The notes beneath the pieces were generated by a model. The model saw nothing but the letters and a program-made list of their open reading frames with translations. It was not told the origin of the DNA and made no database searches. From NCBI RefSeq assembly GCF_022483985.1, contig NZ_JAKVME010000001.1:806001-870000 (forward strand): DNA of 64,000 nt, in the 5' to 3' direction. Positions 37,126 to 46,700 of the stretch are shown piece after piece (positions within the stretch are counted from its first letter, which is position 1; the number at the start of each line of letters is the position of its first letter). This stretch comes from Acetobacter sp. Its GTDB lineage: Bacteria; Pseudomonadota; Alphaproteobacteria; Acetobacterales; Acetobacteraceae. The position numbers and the translations under genes were made by a program.

Positions 37126-38688
37126 TCAGGCCTTTCCTCGCTTCCGGTTGAGGCGACGCCTGACGCCGTCAAGGGCGCTGGCCAGATCCAGCACGCCGAA
37201 CAGGTGCAGGGACAGCAGATAGAGCAGACCGCCCATAGGCACTTCACAGGCCAGCAGGACAGCCAGCCAGAATGTGACATGTGACGGTGGCATGGGGAGC
37301 AGGCTGTTCAGCCCAAGCAGGGCCATCGCCATGATGACAGAGGCCATCGCCATCAGCGCAATCCGCCGGAGCATGGCGGCATCCGGGCGAAGGGCGTCAC
37401 GGCGGATGAGCAGCGCAGAAAGAACGCTGACATTCACGATGGCCGCGAGGCTGCTGGCAAGAGGTGGCCCGACATGCGCCAGAGGTTTCATCAGCAGCAG
37501 GTTGAGGATCAGATTGATCGTCAATGTGAAGAAACCGATTTTGACCGGCGTGGATGTATCGCCGCGTGCGAAGAAGGCCGGAGCCAGAACCTTCACCAGC
37601 ACGAAGGCGGGCAGGCCAAGCGCGTAGGCCCGAAGCGATTGGGCGGATAGGGCCGCATCCATCAGGCTGAAGGAGCCGTGGGCGAACAGAACCTGCATGA
37701 TGGGTGTGCCGAGAACCAGCAGGCCAGCCATCGAAGGCAGGGTGAGCATCAGGACATAATCCATCGCCCGGTTCTGTGCCGCGTGAGCCGCGTCGATATC
37801 GTCTGACGCCAGATGTCTGGTCAGAACCGGCAGAAGCGTCGTTCCGGCGGCGGCTCCAAGCACGCCAAGAGGCAACTGATTAAGGCGATCGGCAAAATAC
37901 ATCAGCGAGACGCTGCCCGCAGGAAGCAGGGTGGCGATGATCGTGTCGATGGTCAGATTGATCTGGGTGACGCCACTGCCGATCAGCCCCGGCAGCATGC
38001 GGCGTCCAAGCTGACGGATTTTCGGCGTGATGCGGGGCGGCAGCGGCGTGAGGTCAAAGCCAGCCTTGCGCGCGGCATACATGAGAAGTCCAAGCTGTAC
38101 GAAGCCCGAGGCTGTCACGCCCCATGCGGCGGCATGGGCGACGCTGGGAAAGAACGGCGTCGTGAAAAGAACGGCGGCGATGCCGACCACGTTGAATGAC
38201 AGATAGGCGGCGGCGGCCATGCTGAAGCGATGCAGCCCGTTCAGCACGCCCGACACCAGCGCCGCCGCGCAGATCAGCACGAGATAGGGAAAGGTGATCC
38301 GGCTGAGAGTAACGGCGAGCGCATACTGCGCGCCGTTTTCAGCGAAACCCGGGGCGATCACCCGCAGCACGGCGGGCATGAAGATCTCGCCCAGCACGCA
38401 CAGGATCACCAGCCACGTCAGAAGGACGCCGAACACCTGCCGCGCCATCGTGCGGGCCGTGTCGTCACCTTCCGTCGTCAGTTCTGCGGAAAAGAGCGGC
38501 ACGAAAGCGGCGTTGAAAGCGCCTTCGCCGAACAGACGACGGAACATGTTGGGAAGACGGAACGCCACCTGATAGGCATCCTGCATCGGCCCGGCCCCCA
38601 TGAAGGCGGCGAGAAGCTGATCGCGGACAAGACCGAGGATGCGGCTGAGCATGGTCCAGCCGCCGACAGTGAGGAACCCTTTGAGCAT
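37126..38688 (-). CDS. murJ: Lipid II flippase MurJ
   Basis: MurJ flips lipid II across the inner membrane for peptidoglycan synthesis. The 520-residue protein has the family N-terminus LTVGGWTMLSRILGLVRDQLLAAFMGAG and the signature AFRLPNMFRRLFGEGAFNAAFVPLF, including the conserved Arg residues of the central cavity. About 14 hydrophobic segments follow. The start ATG is at 38688. It stands alone between YfdX and small membrane-protein genes. Confidence 0.96.
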   Translation of the reverse strand: MLKGFLTVGGWTMLSRILGLVRDQLLAAFMGAGPMQDAYQVAFRLPNMFRRLFGEGAFNAAFVPLFSAELTTEGDDTARTMARQVFGVLLTWLVILCVLGEIFMPAVLRVIAPGFAENGAQYALAVTLSRITFPYLVLICAAALVSGVLNGLHRFSMAAAAYLSFNVVGIAAVLFTTPFFPSVAHAAAWGVTASGFVQLGLLMYAARKAGFDLTPLPPRITPKIRQLGRRMLPGLIGSGVTQINLTIDTIIATLLPAGSVSLMYFADRLNQLPLGVLGAAAGTTLLPVLTRHLASDDIDAAHAAQNRAMDYVLMLTLPSMAGLLVLGTPIMQVLFAHGSFSLMDAALSAQSLRAYALGLPAFVLVKVLAPAFFARGDTSTPVKIGFFTLTINLILNLLLMKPLAHVGPPLASSLAAIVNVSVLSALLIRRDALRPDAAMLRRIALMAMASVIMAMALLGLNSLLPMPPSHVTFWLAVLLACEVPMGGLLYLLSLHLFGVLDLASALDGVRRRLNRKRGKA

Positions 38689-38887
38689 GAATGCTTATAG
38701 GGGCGTCCAGCGCTTATCGGGAAGACGGCTTGTGGGGCGGCGCGCAGAAAAAATAGGTAAGAAGCCAGCCTGTTTCTTTCTGCATGAGAGGGGCCGCGAA
38801 GTCATGGGTTGCCCTGCCTCAGAGAGATGCTAGAGCGTGAGAGTGCTTCCTCACCGGCTTCCGGACAGGAGCGGACCCGGAGTCATC

Positions 38888-39091
38888 ATGCGACCGATCA
38901 GACGTTTTCCCATCAGTTCCACGTCAATCGTCAGGATCGTGGCTTTTGTCGCCGGAGTGCTGATGCTGCTGGCCGCGACGCGGTTTGTCGTCGAACTGCC
39001 TTCCGTCATGCCCGGCAATGCGGCCGGGATACTGGTTCTCGTCACTCTGGGAACCATTTTCGTGCTGGCCGCCATCTGGCTCGCTGCCTGA
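38888..39091 (+). CDS. Small two-helix membrane protein, 67 aa
   Basis: The peptide has two hydrophobic helices (IVRIVAFVAGVLMLLAAT and AAGILVLVTLGTIFVLAAIWLAA) around a short loop. CCGGAG lies about 6 bases before the ATG. No family is recognised, but the ribosome-binding site and helix pattern support it. Confidence 0.6.
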   Translation: MRPIRRFPISSTSIVRIVAFVAGVLMLLAATRFVVELPSVMPGNAAGILVLVTLGTIFVLAAIWLAA

Positions 39092-39141
39092 AGAAAGTCG
39101 GACGCCATTCGTTTTCGACAGGCGACCGGATGCAGGTTCGG

Positions 39142-39660
39142 TCAGCGTGTTTGCTTTTGCTCCTGACCTTTTTTCTGGTCTCCGAACCCCTGTGTGTTCA
39201 TGCAGGAAAGAAACGCATCGAGAGTGCGTGAACTGCCGTCCAGAGAAATCGGCTCTCCGTCAATTCCGTTAATCCGGATGGTCAGATTCGTCGCTTTTTT
39301 GAAAGCCTCCAGCGTGCTCCGTATGACGCCAGCCTCGACACCTGCCGACAGGGTGGCTGCTTCTGCTGACGTCATCTGGAAGGTTCTGGTGAAATGTCCC
39401 GCTGTCAGGGTTACGGGCAGGGACTGTCCGACAGAAGCGTTCTCGTCCGCGACCTGAATGGCGAGCGCTTTCCGGGTCGCTCGGAATTGCAGCACCGGCC
39501 CGCTGGCCTTGAGGATGCAGGCATCCACATGCTCGCCGCCATCGGACGAATGATGCAGGGCGACCCATGCTCCATCCATTCTTTCCGGCGTGGTGACGGC
39601 TTCCTGTGCATGAGCCGAAAAGCAGAACAGCAGCCCTGCGGTAAAGCCTAAACGCCGCAT
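39142..39660 (-). CDS. Secreted protein of unknown function
   Basis: The 172-residue protein has a signal peptide (RRLGFTAGLLFCFSAHA) and a mature beta-rich domain with two widely spaced cysteines (VDACILKASG; LDAFLSCMNTQ) that could form a disulfide. GGAAGG lies 6 bases before the chosen ATG. No family is recognised; the pattern faintly recalls IalB-like periplasmic domains. It is divergent from sldB by 144 bases. Confidence 0.65.
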   Translation of the reverse strand: MRRLGFTAGLLFCFSAHAQEAVTTPERMDGAWVALHHSSDGGEHVDACILKASGPVLQFRATRKALAIQVADENASVGQSLPVTLTAGHFTRTFQMTSAEAATLSAGVEAGVIRSTLEAFKKATNLTIRINGIDGEPISLDGSSRTLDAFLSCMNTQGFGDQKKGQEQKQTR

Positions 39661-39804
39661 TTCCATCCTTCCGAAAAAATGTCCGTAGAATCTATCATTT
39701 GCCTGCGCCAACCGGTAGCCGCGAATGGCGATTTATCAGCACGGAACACTTTATATCATTCAGCGTTACCCCCGGCAGCGTATCAACGCAGTCGGAGATT
39801 TTTG

Positions 39805-40188
39805 ATGGAAACGGTTCATCGTCCGAAAAGCGCATCAGAACTGGCCACGCTTGCTGTGGCAATTCTGATTGTTCTGCTTGGATTGCCCCTGCTCATAATG
39901 GGAGCCCAACTCGCGGTGCTGGGTGGCTCATTATATTATGTGCTGTTCGGGGCGGCGATCATTGCTGGAGGTATCCTGATGGCGTTCGGGCGCGTCGTCG
40001 GGGCGCTTGTCTATCTCGCAGCGTGGATCTGTACCTGGCCATGGGCTTTCTGGGAAGTCGGAATGGATGGCTGGGGCCTGCTTCCCCGTCTGTTCGGGCC
40101 TTCCCTTGTGGCTGTTGCCGTCCTGCTCACAATTCCGGTTCTCAACCGTATCCAGCGCGAGACCTCGCCCAGAGGGGGAATGATATGA
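39805..40188 (+). CDS. sldB: PQQ polyol dehydrogenase membrane subunit SldB
   Basis: The 127-residue protein has four hydrophobic segments (ELATLAVAILIVLLGLPLLIMGAQ, YVLFGAAIIAGGILM, ALVYLAAWICTWPWAFWEVG, LVAVAVLLTIPVLN). It resembles both SldB and the membrane part of quinoprotein glucose dehydrogenase. SldB anchors and is needed for active SldA. GGAG precedes the ATG. Its stop overlaps the sldA start (ATGA), so the two are coupled. Confidence 0.9.
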   Translation: METVHRPKSASELATLAVAILIVLLGLPLLIMGAQLAVLGGSLYYVLFGAAIIAGGILMAFGRVVGALVYLAAWICTWPWAFWEVGMDGWGLLPRLFGPSLVAVAVLLTIPVLNRIQRETSPRGGMI

Positions 40189-42386
40189 TACGGAAAAGAG
40201 TTCTGCTCGCGGCCACTGTCATATGCGGTCTGCCCTGCCTGTCCGGACCGATTTCCGTGTCGCTGGCGCAGGCTCCGTCGAAGAACCAGACACCGCCGGG
40301 AGATGGGGCGGGCGCCAGTAACGATACCCCTCCGCATCCCGCGAACTGGTATGGAGCGCCGTCCCCCAGCGCGCCTCAGGCGAGCGGTGTGAATGCGGGA
40401 GACATTCCGGATGGGCCACCAGCGCCTCCCGGTGAGGTCACTCCTGCGGTCGCACAGGCAGGCAGTCATCCAGCCCATGACGACTGGCCAGCCTATGGTC
40501 GTGACGGTAACGCCACGCGCTATTCTCCGCTCGACCAGATCACGCCTGACAATGTGAGCCAGTTAAAGCAGGCGTTTGTCTACCACACAGGCAGCAAGCC
40601 CGGCCCCGGACAGGCCAACAAGTGGGCCGCCGAGACCACGCCGATCAAGGTGGGCGATGGTCTCTACATGTGTTCCGCCATGAACGACATGATGCGGATT
40701 GATCCCGCCACGGGCAGGGAGGTCTGGCACTTCAAGGCTGGCGTCAGATACGAGAGCATTCCCTATACGGCCGCCTGCAAGGGTGTGACCTACTACACGT
40801 CCTCAACCGTTCCTGAAGGACAACCCTGTCATAACCGTATTCTCGAAGGCACGCTGGATATGCGTCTGATCGAGGTTGATGCGGAGACCGGCCGGAAATG
40901 TGAAGGCTTCGGCTATCACGGCGAGGTCAATCTCATGAAGGGCATGGGGGAATCCGTTCCGGGATTCGTCTCCATTACTGCGCCGGTGCCGGTTGTGAAT
41001 GGTGCCATCGTGACCAATCAGGAGGTTCTGGACGGGCAGCGACGCTGGGCGCCTTCTGGCGTGATCCGTGGTTATGACGCTGAAACCGGACGTTTCCTGT
41101 GGGCGTGGGATGTCAATCGTCCCGACGAGCATGGCGAGCCCAAGGAAGGCGAGCACTACAGCCGTGGCACCCCGAACTCATGGGCGGCCATGACGGGTGA
41201 TGACGAGCTTGGGCTGGTTTACGTGCCGACAGGGAACTCTGCGGCCGACTATTACAGCGCCATGCGTTCGCCGGAGGAAAACGCCGTTTCTTCCTCCGTT
41301 GTCGCCATCGACGTCAAGACGGGCTCGCCCCGTTGGGTGTTCCAGACGGTCCACAAGGACGTGTGGGATTACGACATCGGTTCTCAGGCCACGATGATGG
41401 ACATGCCCACGGCGGATGGCATTGTTCCGGCTCTCATCATGCCTACAAAACGTGGTCAGACCTTCGTGCTGGACCGTCGGAACGGCAAACCGATCCTGCC
41501 GGTGGAGGAGCGTCCGGCTCCGACGGACACGGATGTTCCGGACGACCCGCGCTCTCCCACACAGCCCTGGTCGGTCGGAATGCCGCGTCTCGGTTTTCCT
41601 GATCTCAAGGAAAGCGACATGTGGGGCATGACGCCCATCGACCAGCTTTACTGTCGCATCCTGTTCCGCAAGTCGAAATACGAGAGTGAATTTACGGCTC
41701 CCGAGATCAACAGGCCGTGGATTGAATATCCGGGTTACAATGGTGGCAGCGATTGGGGCAGCGTGGCGTATGATGCCGGGACCGGCATCCTGATCGCCAA
41801 CTGGAACAATACCCCGATGCGGGACCAGTTGGTGGATCGCGCCAAGGCTGATGAACTGGGGCTTCTGCCGATCGACAGTCCGCATTTCAATCCCAAGGCC
41901 GGTGGCGCCGAAGGGAATGGCGCGATGGCCGACACACCGTACGGTATTGTCGTGACGCCGTTCTGGAACAAGTTCACCAACATGATGTGCAACAAGCCGC
42001 CATACGGCATGATCACGGCGATCGACATGCACACAAGAAAAGTGCTGTGGCAGCATCCGCTGGGCAGCGCACGCGCCAATGGTCCGTGGGGACTTCCAAC
42101 CTACCTGCCGCTGACAATCGGCACGCCGAATAACGGTGGTCCGGTGATTACGGCTGGTGGGTTGGTGTTTGTCGGAGCGACGACCGACAATCTGATCCAC
42201 GCTTTCGACCTGAAAACAGGCAGGGAAGTCTGGAACGCTGTCCTGCCGGGCGGCGGACAGGCCACGCCGATGACGTATGAGTACAAGGGTAGGCAGTATG
42301 TTGCGATCATGGCCGGAGGGCATCACTTCATGATGACGCCGGTCAGCGATGAACTGGTTGTCTACGCACTGCCTGAGGCGCACTGA
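40185..42386 (+). CDS. sldA: PQQ-dependent polyol (glycerol/sorbitol/arabitol) dehydrogenase large subunit SldA
   Basis: The periplasmic quinoprotein oxidises polyols incompletely and passes electrons to ubiquinone. The 733-residue protein, close to the ~740 of Gluconobacter SldA, has a signal peptide ending near SLAQA, a Pro/Gly-rich linker, then the propeller: DDWPAYGRDGNATRYSPLDQITPDNV, VWHFKAG-type docking motifs, TGNSAADYYSAMRSPEENA and the C-terminal GLVFVGATTDNLIHAFDLKTG and MTYEYKGRQYVAIMAGG. These match membrane GDH-type PQQ enzymes. Substrate preference is inferred from the sldBA arrangement; a related glucose- or quinate-type activity cannot be excluded. PQQ synthesis genes are elsewhere. 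Confidence 0.92.
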   Translation: MIRKRVLLAATVICGLPCLSGPISVSLAQAPSKNQTPPGDGAGASNDTPPHPANWYGAPSPSAPQASGVNAGDIPDGPPAPPGEVTPAVAQAGSHPAHDDWPAYGRDGNATRYSPLDQITPDNVSQLKQAFVYHTGSKPGPGQANKWAAETTPIKVGDGLYMCSAMNDMMRIDPATGREVWHFKAGVRYESIPYTAACKGVTYYTSSTVPEGQPCHNRILEGTLDMRLIEVDAETGRKCEGFGYHGEVNLMKGMGESVPGFVSITAPVPVVNGAIVTNQEVLDGQRRWAPSGVIRGYDAETGRFLWAWDVNRPDEHGEPKEGEHYSRGTPNSWAAMTGDDELGLVYVPTGNSAADYYSAMRSPEENAVSSSVVAIDVKTGSPRWVFQTVHKDVWDYDIGSQATMMDMPTADGIVPALIMPTKRGQTFVLDRRNGKPILPVEERPAPTDTDVPDDPRSPTQPWSVGMPRLGFPDLKESDMWGMTPIDQLYCRILFRKSKYESEFTAPEINRPWIEYPGYNGGSDWGSVAYDAGTGILIANWNNTPMRDQLVDRAKADELGLLPIDSPHFNPKAGGAEGNGAMADTPYGIVVTPFWNKFTNMMCNKPPYGMITAIDMHTRKVLWQHPLGSARANGPWGLPTYLPLTIGTPNNGGPVITAGGLVFVGATTDNLIHAFDLKTGREVWNAVLPGGGQATPMTYEYKGRQYVAIMAGGHHFMMTPVSDELVVYALPEAH

Positions 42387-42481
42387 ACAGAAAACGGTCT
42401 TCCTTTCCCTCTGCCATGGGCAGTGTGAAAAGGGAGACCTCTTCGGGGTGTGCCATGCTCCTGAAATAGACCCGGAAACAG

Positions 42482-42513
42482 AAAAACCCGCAGAAAAAAT
42501 CTGCGGGTTTTTT
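42482..42513. terminator. Terminator shared by sldBA and the facing small gene
   Basis: AAAACCCGCAGA and TCTGCGGGTTTT pair around a short A-run loop and continue into Ts; on the minus strand it is also followed by T. It lies between the convergent sldA and the 39-codon ORF. Confidence 0.92.
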
Positions 42514-42576
42514 GATTACGACAAATCGTTGACGGACGTCGTGCCTGTAAGAAACGTTACCTGCGGGCAGCGCGTA

Positions 42577-42696
42577 TCAGAAGGGTTTCTGCTGCGACTT
42601 GGCGGTAGCAGTCATCGGAATGCCGACTTCATCTTTCGATGCCACCAGAACGGCAATCAGGCCGTTCGAGACAAAACGGGCAATGCGGGTGACCAT
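42577..42696 (-). CDS. 39-residue small protein, unknown function
   Basis: An ATG at 42694-42696 opens a 39-codon frame ending in TGA. The ribosome-binding site is strong: AGGAG 8 bases before the ATG. The peptide begins VTRIARFVSNGLIAVLVAS, an amphipathic to hydrophobic helix, and continues as a short polar tail (KDEVGIPMTATAKSQQKPF). A terminator follows on the same strand. No family is recognised. Good start signals and a terminator make it a likely real gene, possibly a membrane-associated microprotein. Confidence 0.65.
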   Translation of the reverse strand: MVTRIARFVSNGLIAVLVASKDEVGIPMTATAKSQQKPF

Positions 42697-42817
42697 GGCA
42701 CGGGCTCCTGTTTCGTTTGAGGCTTGATCCTGAGCCAGATTTATCATTTACGGATCGATTGGTAAACGAAAATCGTAATTCAGACATGAAAAAATAACAT
42801 GGCTGAAACAGAAGAGA

Positions 42818-43564
42818 TCATGTCGTGCGTAGTAACGCCCGTGTCGTCGGCAGCACGTCATCCCGCAGACACCAGTCCTCGATCCGCTCGTCAGGAATGA
42901 CCATCAACTGGTCGTATTCCTTGTTGGCTCGCGACAGCCATTTCTCTTTCACGGCGGCGAAAGAGAGCGGTGTGATCAGGGAAATACCGATATCGACAAT
43001 GGCGGTTCTGGAATGGGTGACGGCGAGGAGGGGTGCGCCGACGCTGATGTCGGCGGATGTCAGGCCAAGCTCTTCTTCGGCTTCAGCGAGAATCTGCCCG
43101 GCAAGGGAAAGAGGCTGTCCCGCTTCGCGCATCTCGACAGTCCCCGCTGGCGGCGATTGCCAGAAGCCGCCGAGATAGAGGGATGAAGGGTCTCGTCTGC
43201 CCAGAATGATACCGTCCGCACAGCGTAGCAGGCCGCAAACGGCTAACTGATGCAGGGGCATGTCACCAAAAATCGTCGGGTCCGCCATTTGCGCCAGAGC
43301 CCGGCGGTATTCCGTCCAGTAGCCTGCGATGCGGTCAGGGGCGATTGTCTCCATGCAGAAGATACGCCCGTTAAATAGTCCCGGACGGCGGGTGCAGGCG
43401 TCTTCCCATATGGTCTGAACATGCAGCTCGATATCCGGTGTCAGAACAGGCCCGGATTGATTGACGACCAGTTGGACATGGGGGCTCAACTCCTGACAGC
43501 GCCAGCCTTGCAGGTCATGAGCGAGAGCATGAAGTGTGTGGGATGTGTCGGATGATGCTGGCAT
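42818..43564 (-). CDS. NUDIX hydrolase-like protein
   Basis: The 248-residue protein has an N-terminal ~100-residue region of unknown fold and a C-terminal NUDIX domain. The Nudix box is a variant: PPAGTVEMREAG followed by the helix ILAEAEEELGL, where the usual Arg before the first Glu is Ala. A C-terminal segment RANKEYDQLMVI resembles nucleotide-sugar or dNTP NUDIX proteins. Substrate unknown. GGAAGAG precedes the ATG at 43564. It is divergent from the transglutaminase cluster by about 140 bases. Confidence 0.8.
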   Translation of the reverse strand: MPASSDTSHTLHALAHDLQGWRCQELSPHVQLVVNQSGPVLTPDIELHVQTIWEDACTRRPGLFNGRIFCMETIAPDRIAGYWTEYRRALAQMADPTIFGDMPLHQLAVCGLLRCADGIILGRRDPSSLYLGGFWQSPPAGTVEMREAGQPLSLAGQILAEAEEELGLTSADISVGAPLLAVTHSRTAIVDIGISLITPLSFAAVKEKWLSRANKEYDQLMVIPDERIEDWCLRDDVLPTTRALLRTT

Positions 43565-43707
43565 TTCGTCTCTTCCGGGCAGGACGTTCACGGCAGGGTG
43601 TTGGCGCTTTCGGGAGGGATCATTAATTTTTTTTAGAATCGTAACGAAAAGGACTGTCGAAGCGGCGAGAGCTGAGGTTTAATCCCTTATAGGACCGATC
43701 TGGAAAG

Positions 43708-46700
43708 ATGACGATGACGCTGAACGTCGCGCTGACTCACAAGACAACGTATCGCTATGACCGCCCTGTCACGATGGGGCCTCAGGTCATTCGCCTCAGA
43801 CCTGCCGCGCACGCCAGGACAGACATTCTGTCCTATGCGCTGACCATTGAACCGAAGCCCCATTTCATCAACTGGATGCAGGACCCGTCCGGGAACTGGC
43901 AGGCGCGCGTCGTCTTTCCTGAACGTGTCACGCATTTTGACGTCACCGTCGATCTTGTCGCCGATATGGCGACCATCAATCCCTTCGACTTCTTCCTTGA
44001 GCCGGAAGCCGAAGAATGGCCGTTTACGTACGACCATGTTCTTGATCAGGAACTCGCTCCCTACAGAAAAATCGAACCCGCCGGTCCTCTGCTCAAGGCG
44101 CTTATCGCCGAGATTCCAAAGGAAAAACGGCGCAACGTTGATATGCTGGTGGCGCTCAATCAGACTGTCCAGAAACGCATCAGCTACATCGTCCGCATGG
44201 AGCCCGGCGTCTGGTCTCCGGACAAGACGCTGGAAGAGGGTAAGGGCTCCTGCCGTGACAGCGCATGGCTGCTTGTCCAGCTTCTTCGCAACCTCGGTTA
44301 CGCAGCCCGTTTTGTCTCAGGATACCTGATCCAGCTTGTGGCCGATGAAAAACCGTTGGAGGGACCGTCAGGCCCGGGCGAGGATTTCACCGACCTGCAC
44401 GCATGGGCGGAAGTCTATCTCCCCGGGGCGGGCTGGATCGGGCTGGATGCGACATCGGGCATGCTGGCAGGCGAGGGACATATCCCGCTCGCGGCGACAC
44501 CCGAGCCCGGTTCGGCAGCGCCGATTTCCGGCGGTGTCGAACTGTGTGAAACGGAATTCGGTTTCGACATGCATGTGAAGCGTGTCGCCGAGACGCCGCG
44601 CACGACAAAACCGTATGATGAGGAGACATGGGCCACCATTCTCGCCGCTGGCGAGGCGGTCGATCGCAAGCTTGAAGAAGGCGATGTCCGCCTGACCATG
44701 GGGGGTGAGCCGACTTTTATCGCCGCCGATGACATGGACGCGCCGGAATGGAATATCGAGGCGCTTGGCCCGACCAAGCGGGCCTACGCCAACCGTCTGC
44801 TGCGCCGTCTCATGTCGATCTGGTCGCCCGGCGCGACTTATATGACGTTGTTCGGCAAGCATTATCCGGGTGAACAGCTTCCCCGCTGGGCGCTGACCAC
44901 ATACTGGCGGCGCGATGGCGAGCCGGTCTGGCTGGATCGCGGGCTGCTGGCGTCCGATGATGATACCGACAACGCCACCGAGCATGACGCAAGGCGCTTC
45001 GCCCAGTCTCTGGCGAGCAAGTTGCAGGTCGATCCGGAACTCGTCACGCCTGCCTACGAAGACATTCATTACTACCTCTGGAAAGAACATCGTCTTCCGG
45101 CCAACGTGCTGGCGGAAGGCTCCAGACTGAACGATCCGCTGGAACGCGACCGTCTGGCGCGTGTCTTCGGTCGTGGCCTCTCACGCGAATCCGGATCAGT
45201 CCTGCCCTTGCGGGTGACCGTGCAGGACGGTGTACGCCGCTGGCAGTCCGGCCGCTGGTTCCTGCGGGGCGATACGATCTTTCTGGTTCCCGGTGATTCG
45301 TCGATCGGCTTCCGGCTGCCTTTGCAGAGTCTGCCTTGGGCGGACGCCGACGACATTGACCAGCCGCTCCCTGTCGATCCGTTCGCGCCTCACCCGCGGC
45401 TACCGCCCCATCCGGCTTTTGCGCGGCGTTCATCGCAGAGTTATCGTGCGACCGTGCCCGATCTTATCAGCCGGTCGGTGGCGCCACCCGAGCGTCCGAT
45501 GCCGCAGCTCTCCGATCTTCCGGCCCTGCCGCCCTACCCGGTGCGGAAGCCGTGGCGCATCAGCACAGACCGGGCGCTCAGCGAACATCTGCTGGAGATC
45601 AATCGCGAGGAACCGGATGTCGTCCGTACGGCGCTGACCGTAGAGTCCCGCGACGGCATTCTGCATGTCTTCTTTCCGCCGCTTTACGCGGTGGAAGACT
45701 GGCTGGATCTCTGCGCGGCTGTCGAGGCGACGGCCGCCGAGTTTGGCCGCAAGGTCGTGCTGGAAGGCTATGCGCCGCCACGTGATCCGCGCCTGCTTTC
45801 TTTCTCCATCACGCCTGATCCGGGTGTGATCGAGGTCAACGTGCATCCTGCGGCGAGCTGGAACGAGCACGAAACCCGCAGTCGCCAGCTTTATGAGGAA
45901 GCGCGCAATGTCGGGCTGATTGCGGAAAAATTCATGCTTGACGGGCGTCACGTCGGCACGGGTGGAGGCAACCACGTGGTGATGGGCGCAGCCAATGCAG
46001 AGGACAGTCCGTTCCTGCGGCGGCCCGACCTGCTCAAATCACTGGCCGGGTTCTGGCACAATCACCCGTCGCTGTCCTACCTGTTCAGCGGTCTCTTCAT
46101 CGGCCCGAGTTCGCAGCACCCTCGTATCGACGAAGCTCGGCAGGATGCTCTTTACGAACTGGAGATTGCCTTCCGGCAGGTCAATCGGGAGGTATTTACG
46201 CCGCCCTGGCTGACGGACCGGCTGTTCCGCAATCTGTTCGCGGATATCACCGGTAATACGCATCGCACCGAATTCTGCATCGACAAGCTCTACGCGCCGG
46301 AAAGCAGTTCCGGGCGGCTTGGGCTGATGGAATATCGCGCGTTCGAAATGCCGCCGCATCACCGCATGGCGGCGGCGCAGGTGCTGCTCATGCGGGCCGT
46401 GATCGCGGCTTTCTGGGACAAGCCGTATGAGCGGCGTCTGGTGCGCTGGGGGACCCGTCTGCATGACGATTTCATGCTGCCCCATTATGTCAGGCAGGAT
46501 TTCGGAGATGCCATCGACGAACTGCGGATGCTGGGCGCGCCGCTCGAAAAGGAATGGTTCGAGCCTCACTTCCAGTTCCGTTTCCCGGAAATCGGCTCCG
46601 TCACTGAACTGGGCATGACGCTGGAACTGCGCACGGCGCTTGAACCGTGGAATACGCTGGCGGAAGAGCCGGCGGCAGGGGGGACGGCGCGCTATGTCGA

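Noticed and set aside
41178-42383. 401-codon ORF antisense to sldA
   Set aside because: Fully inside sldA, no motif, His/Arg-rich composition typical of reverse complement of coding DNA.
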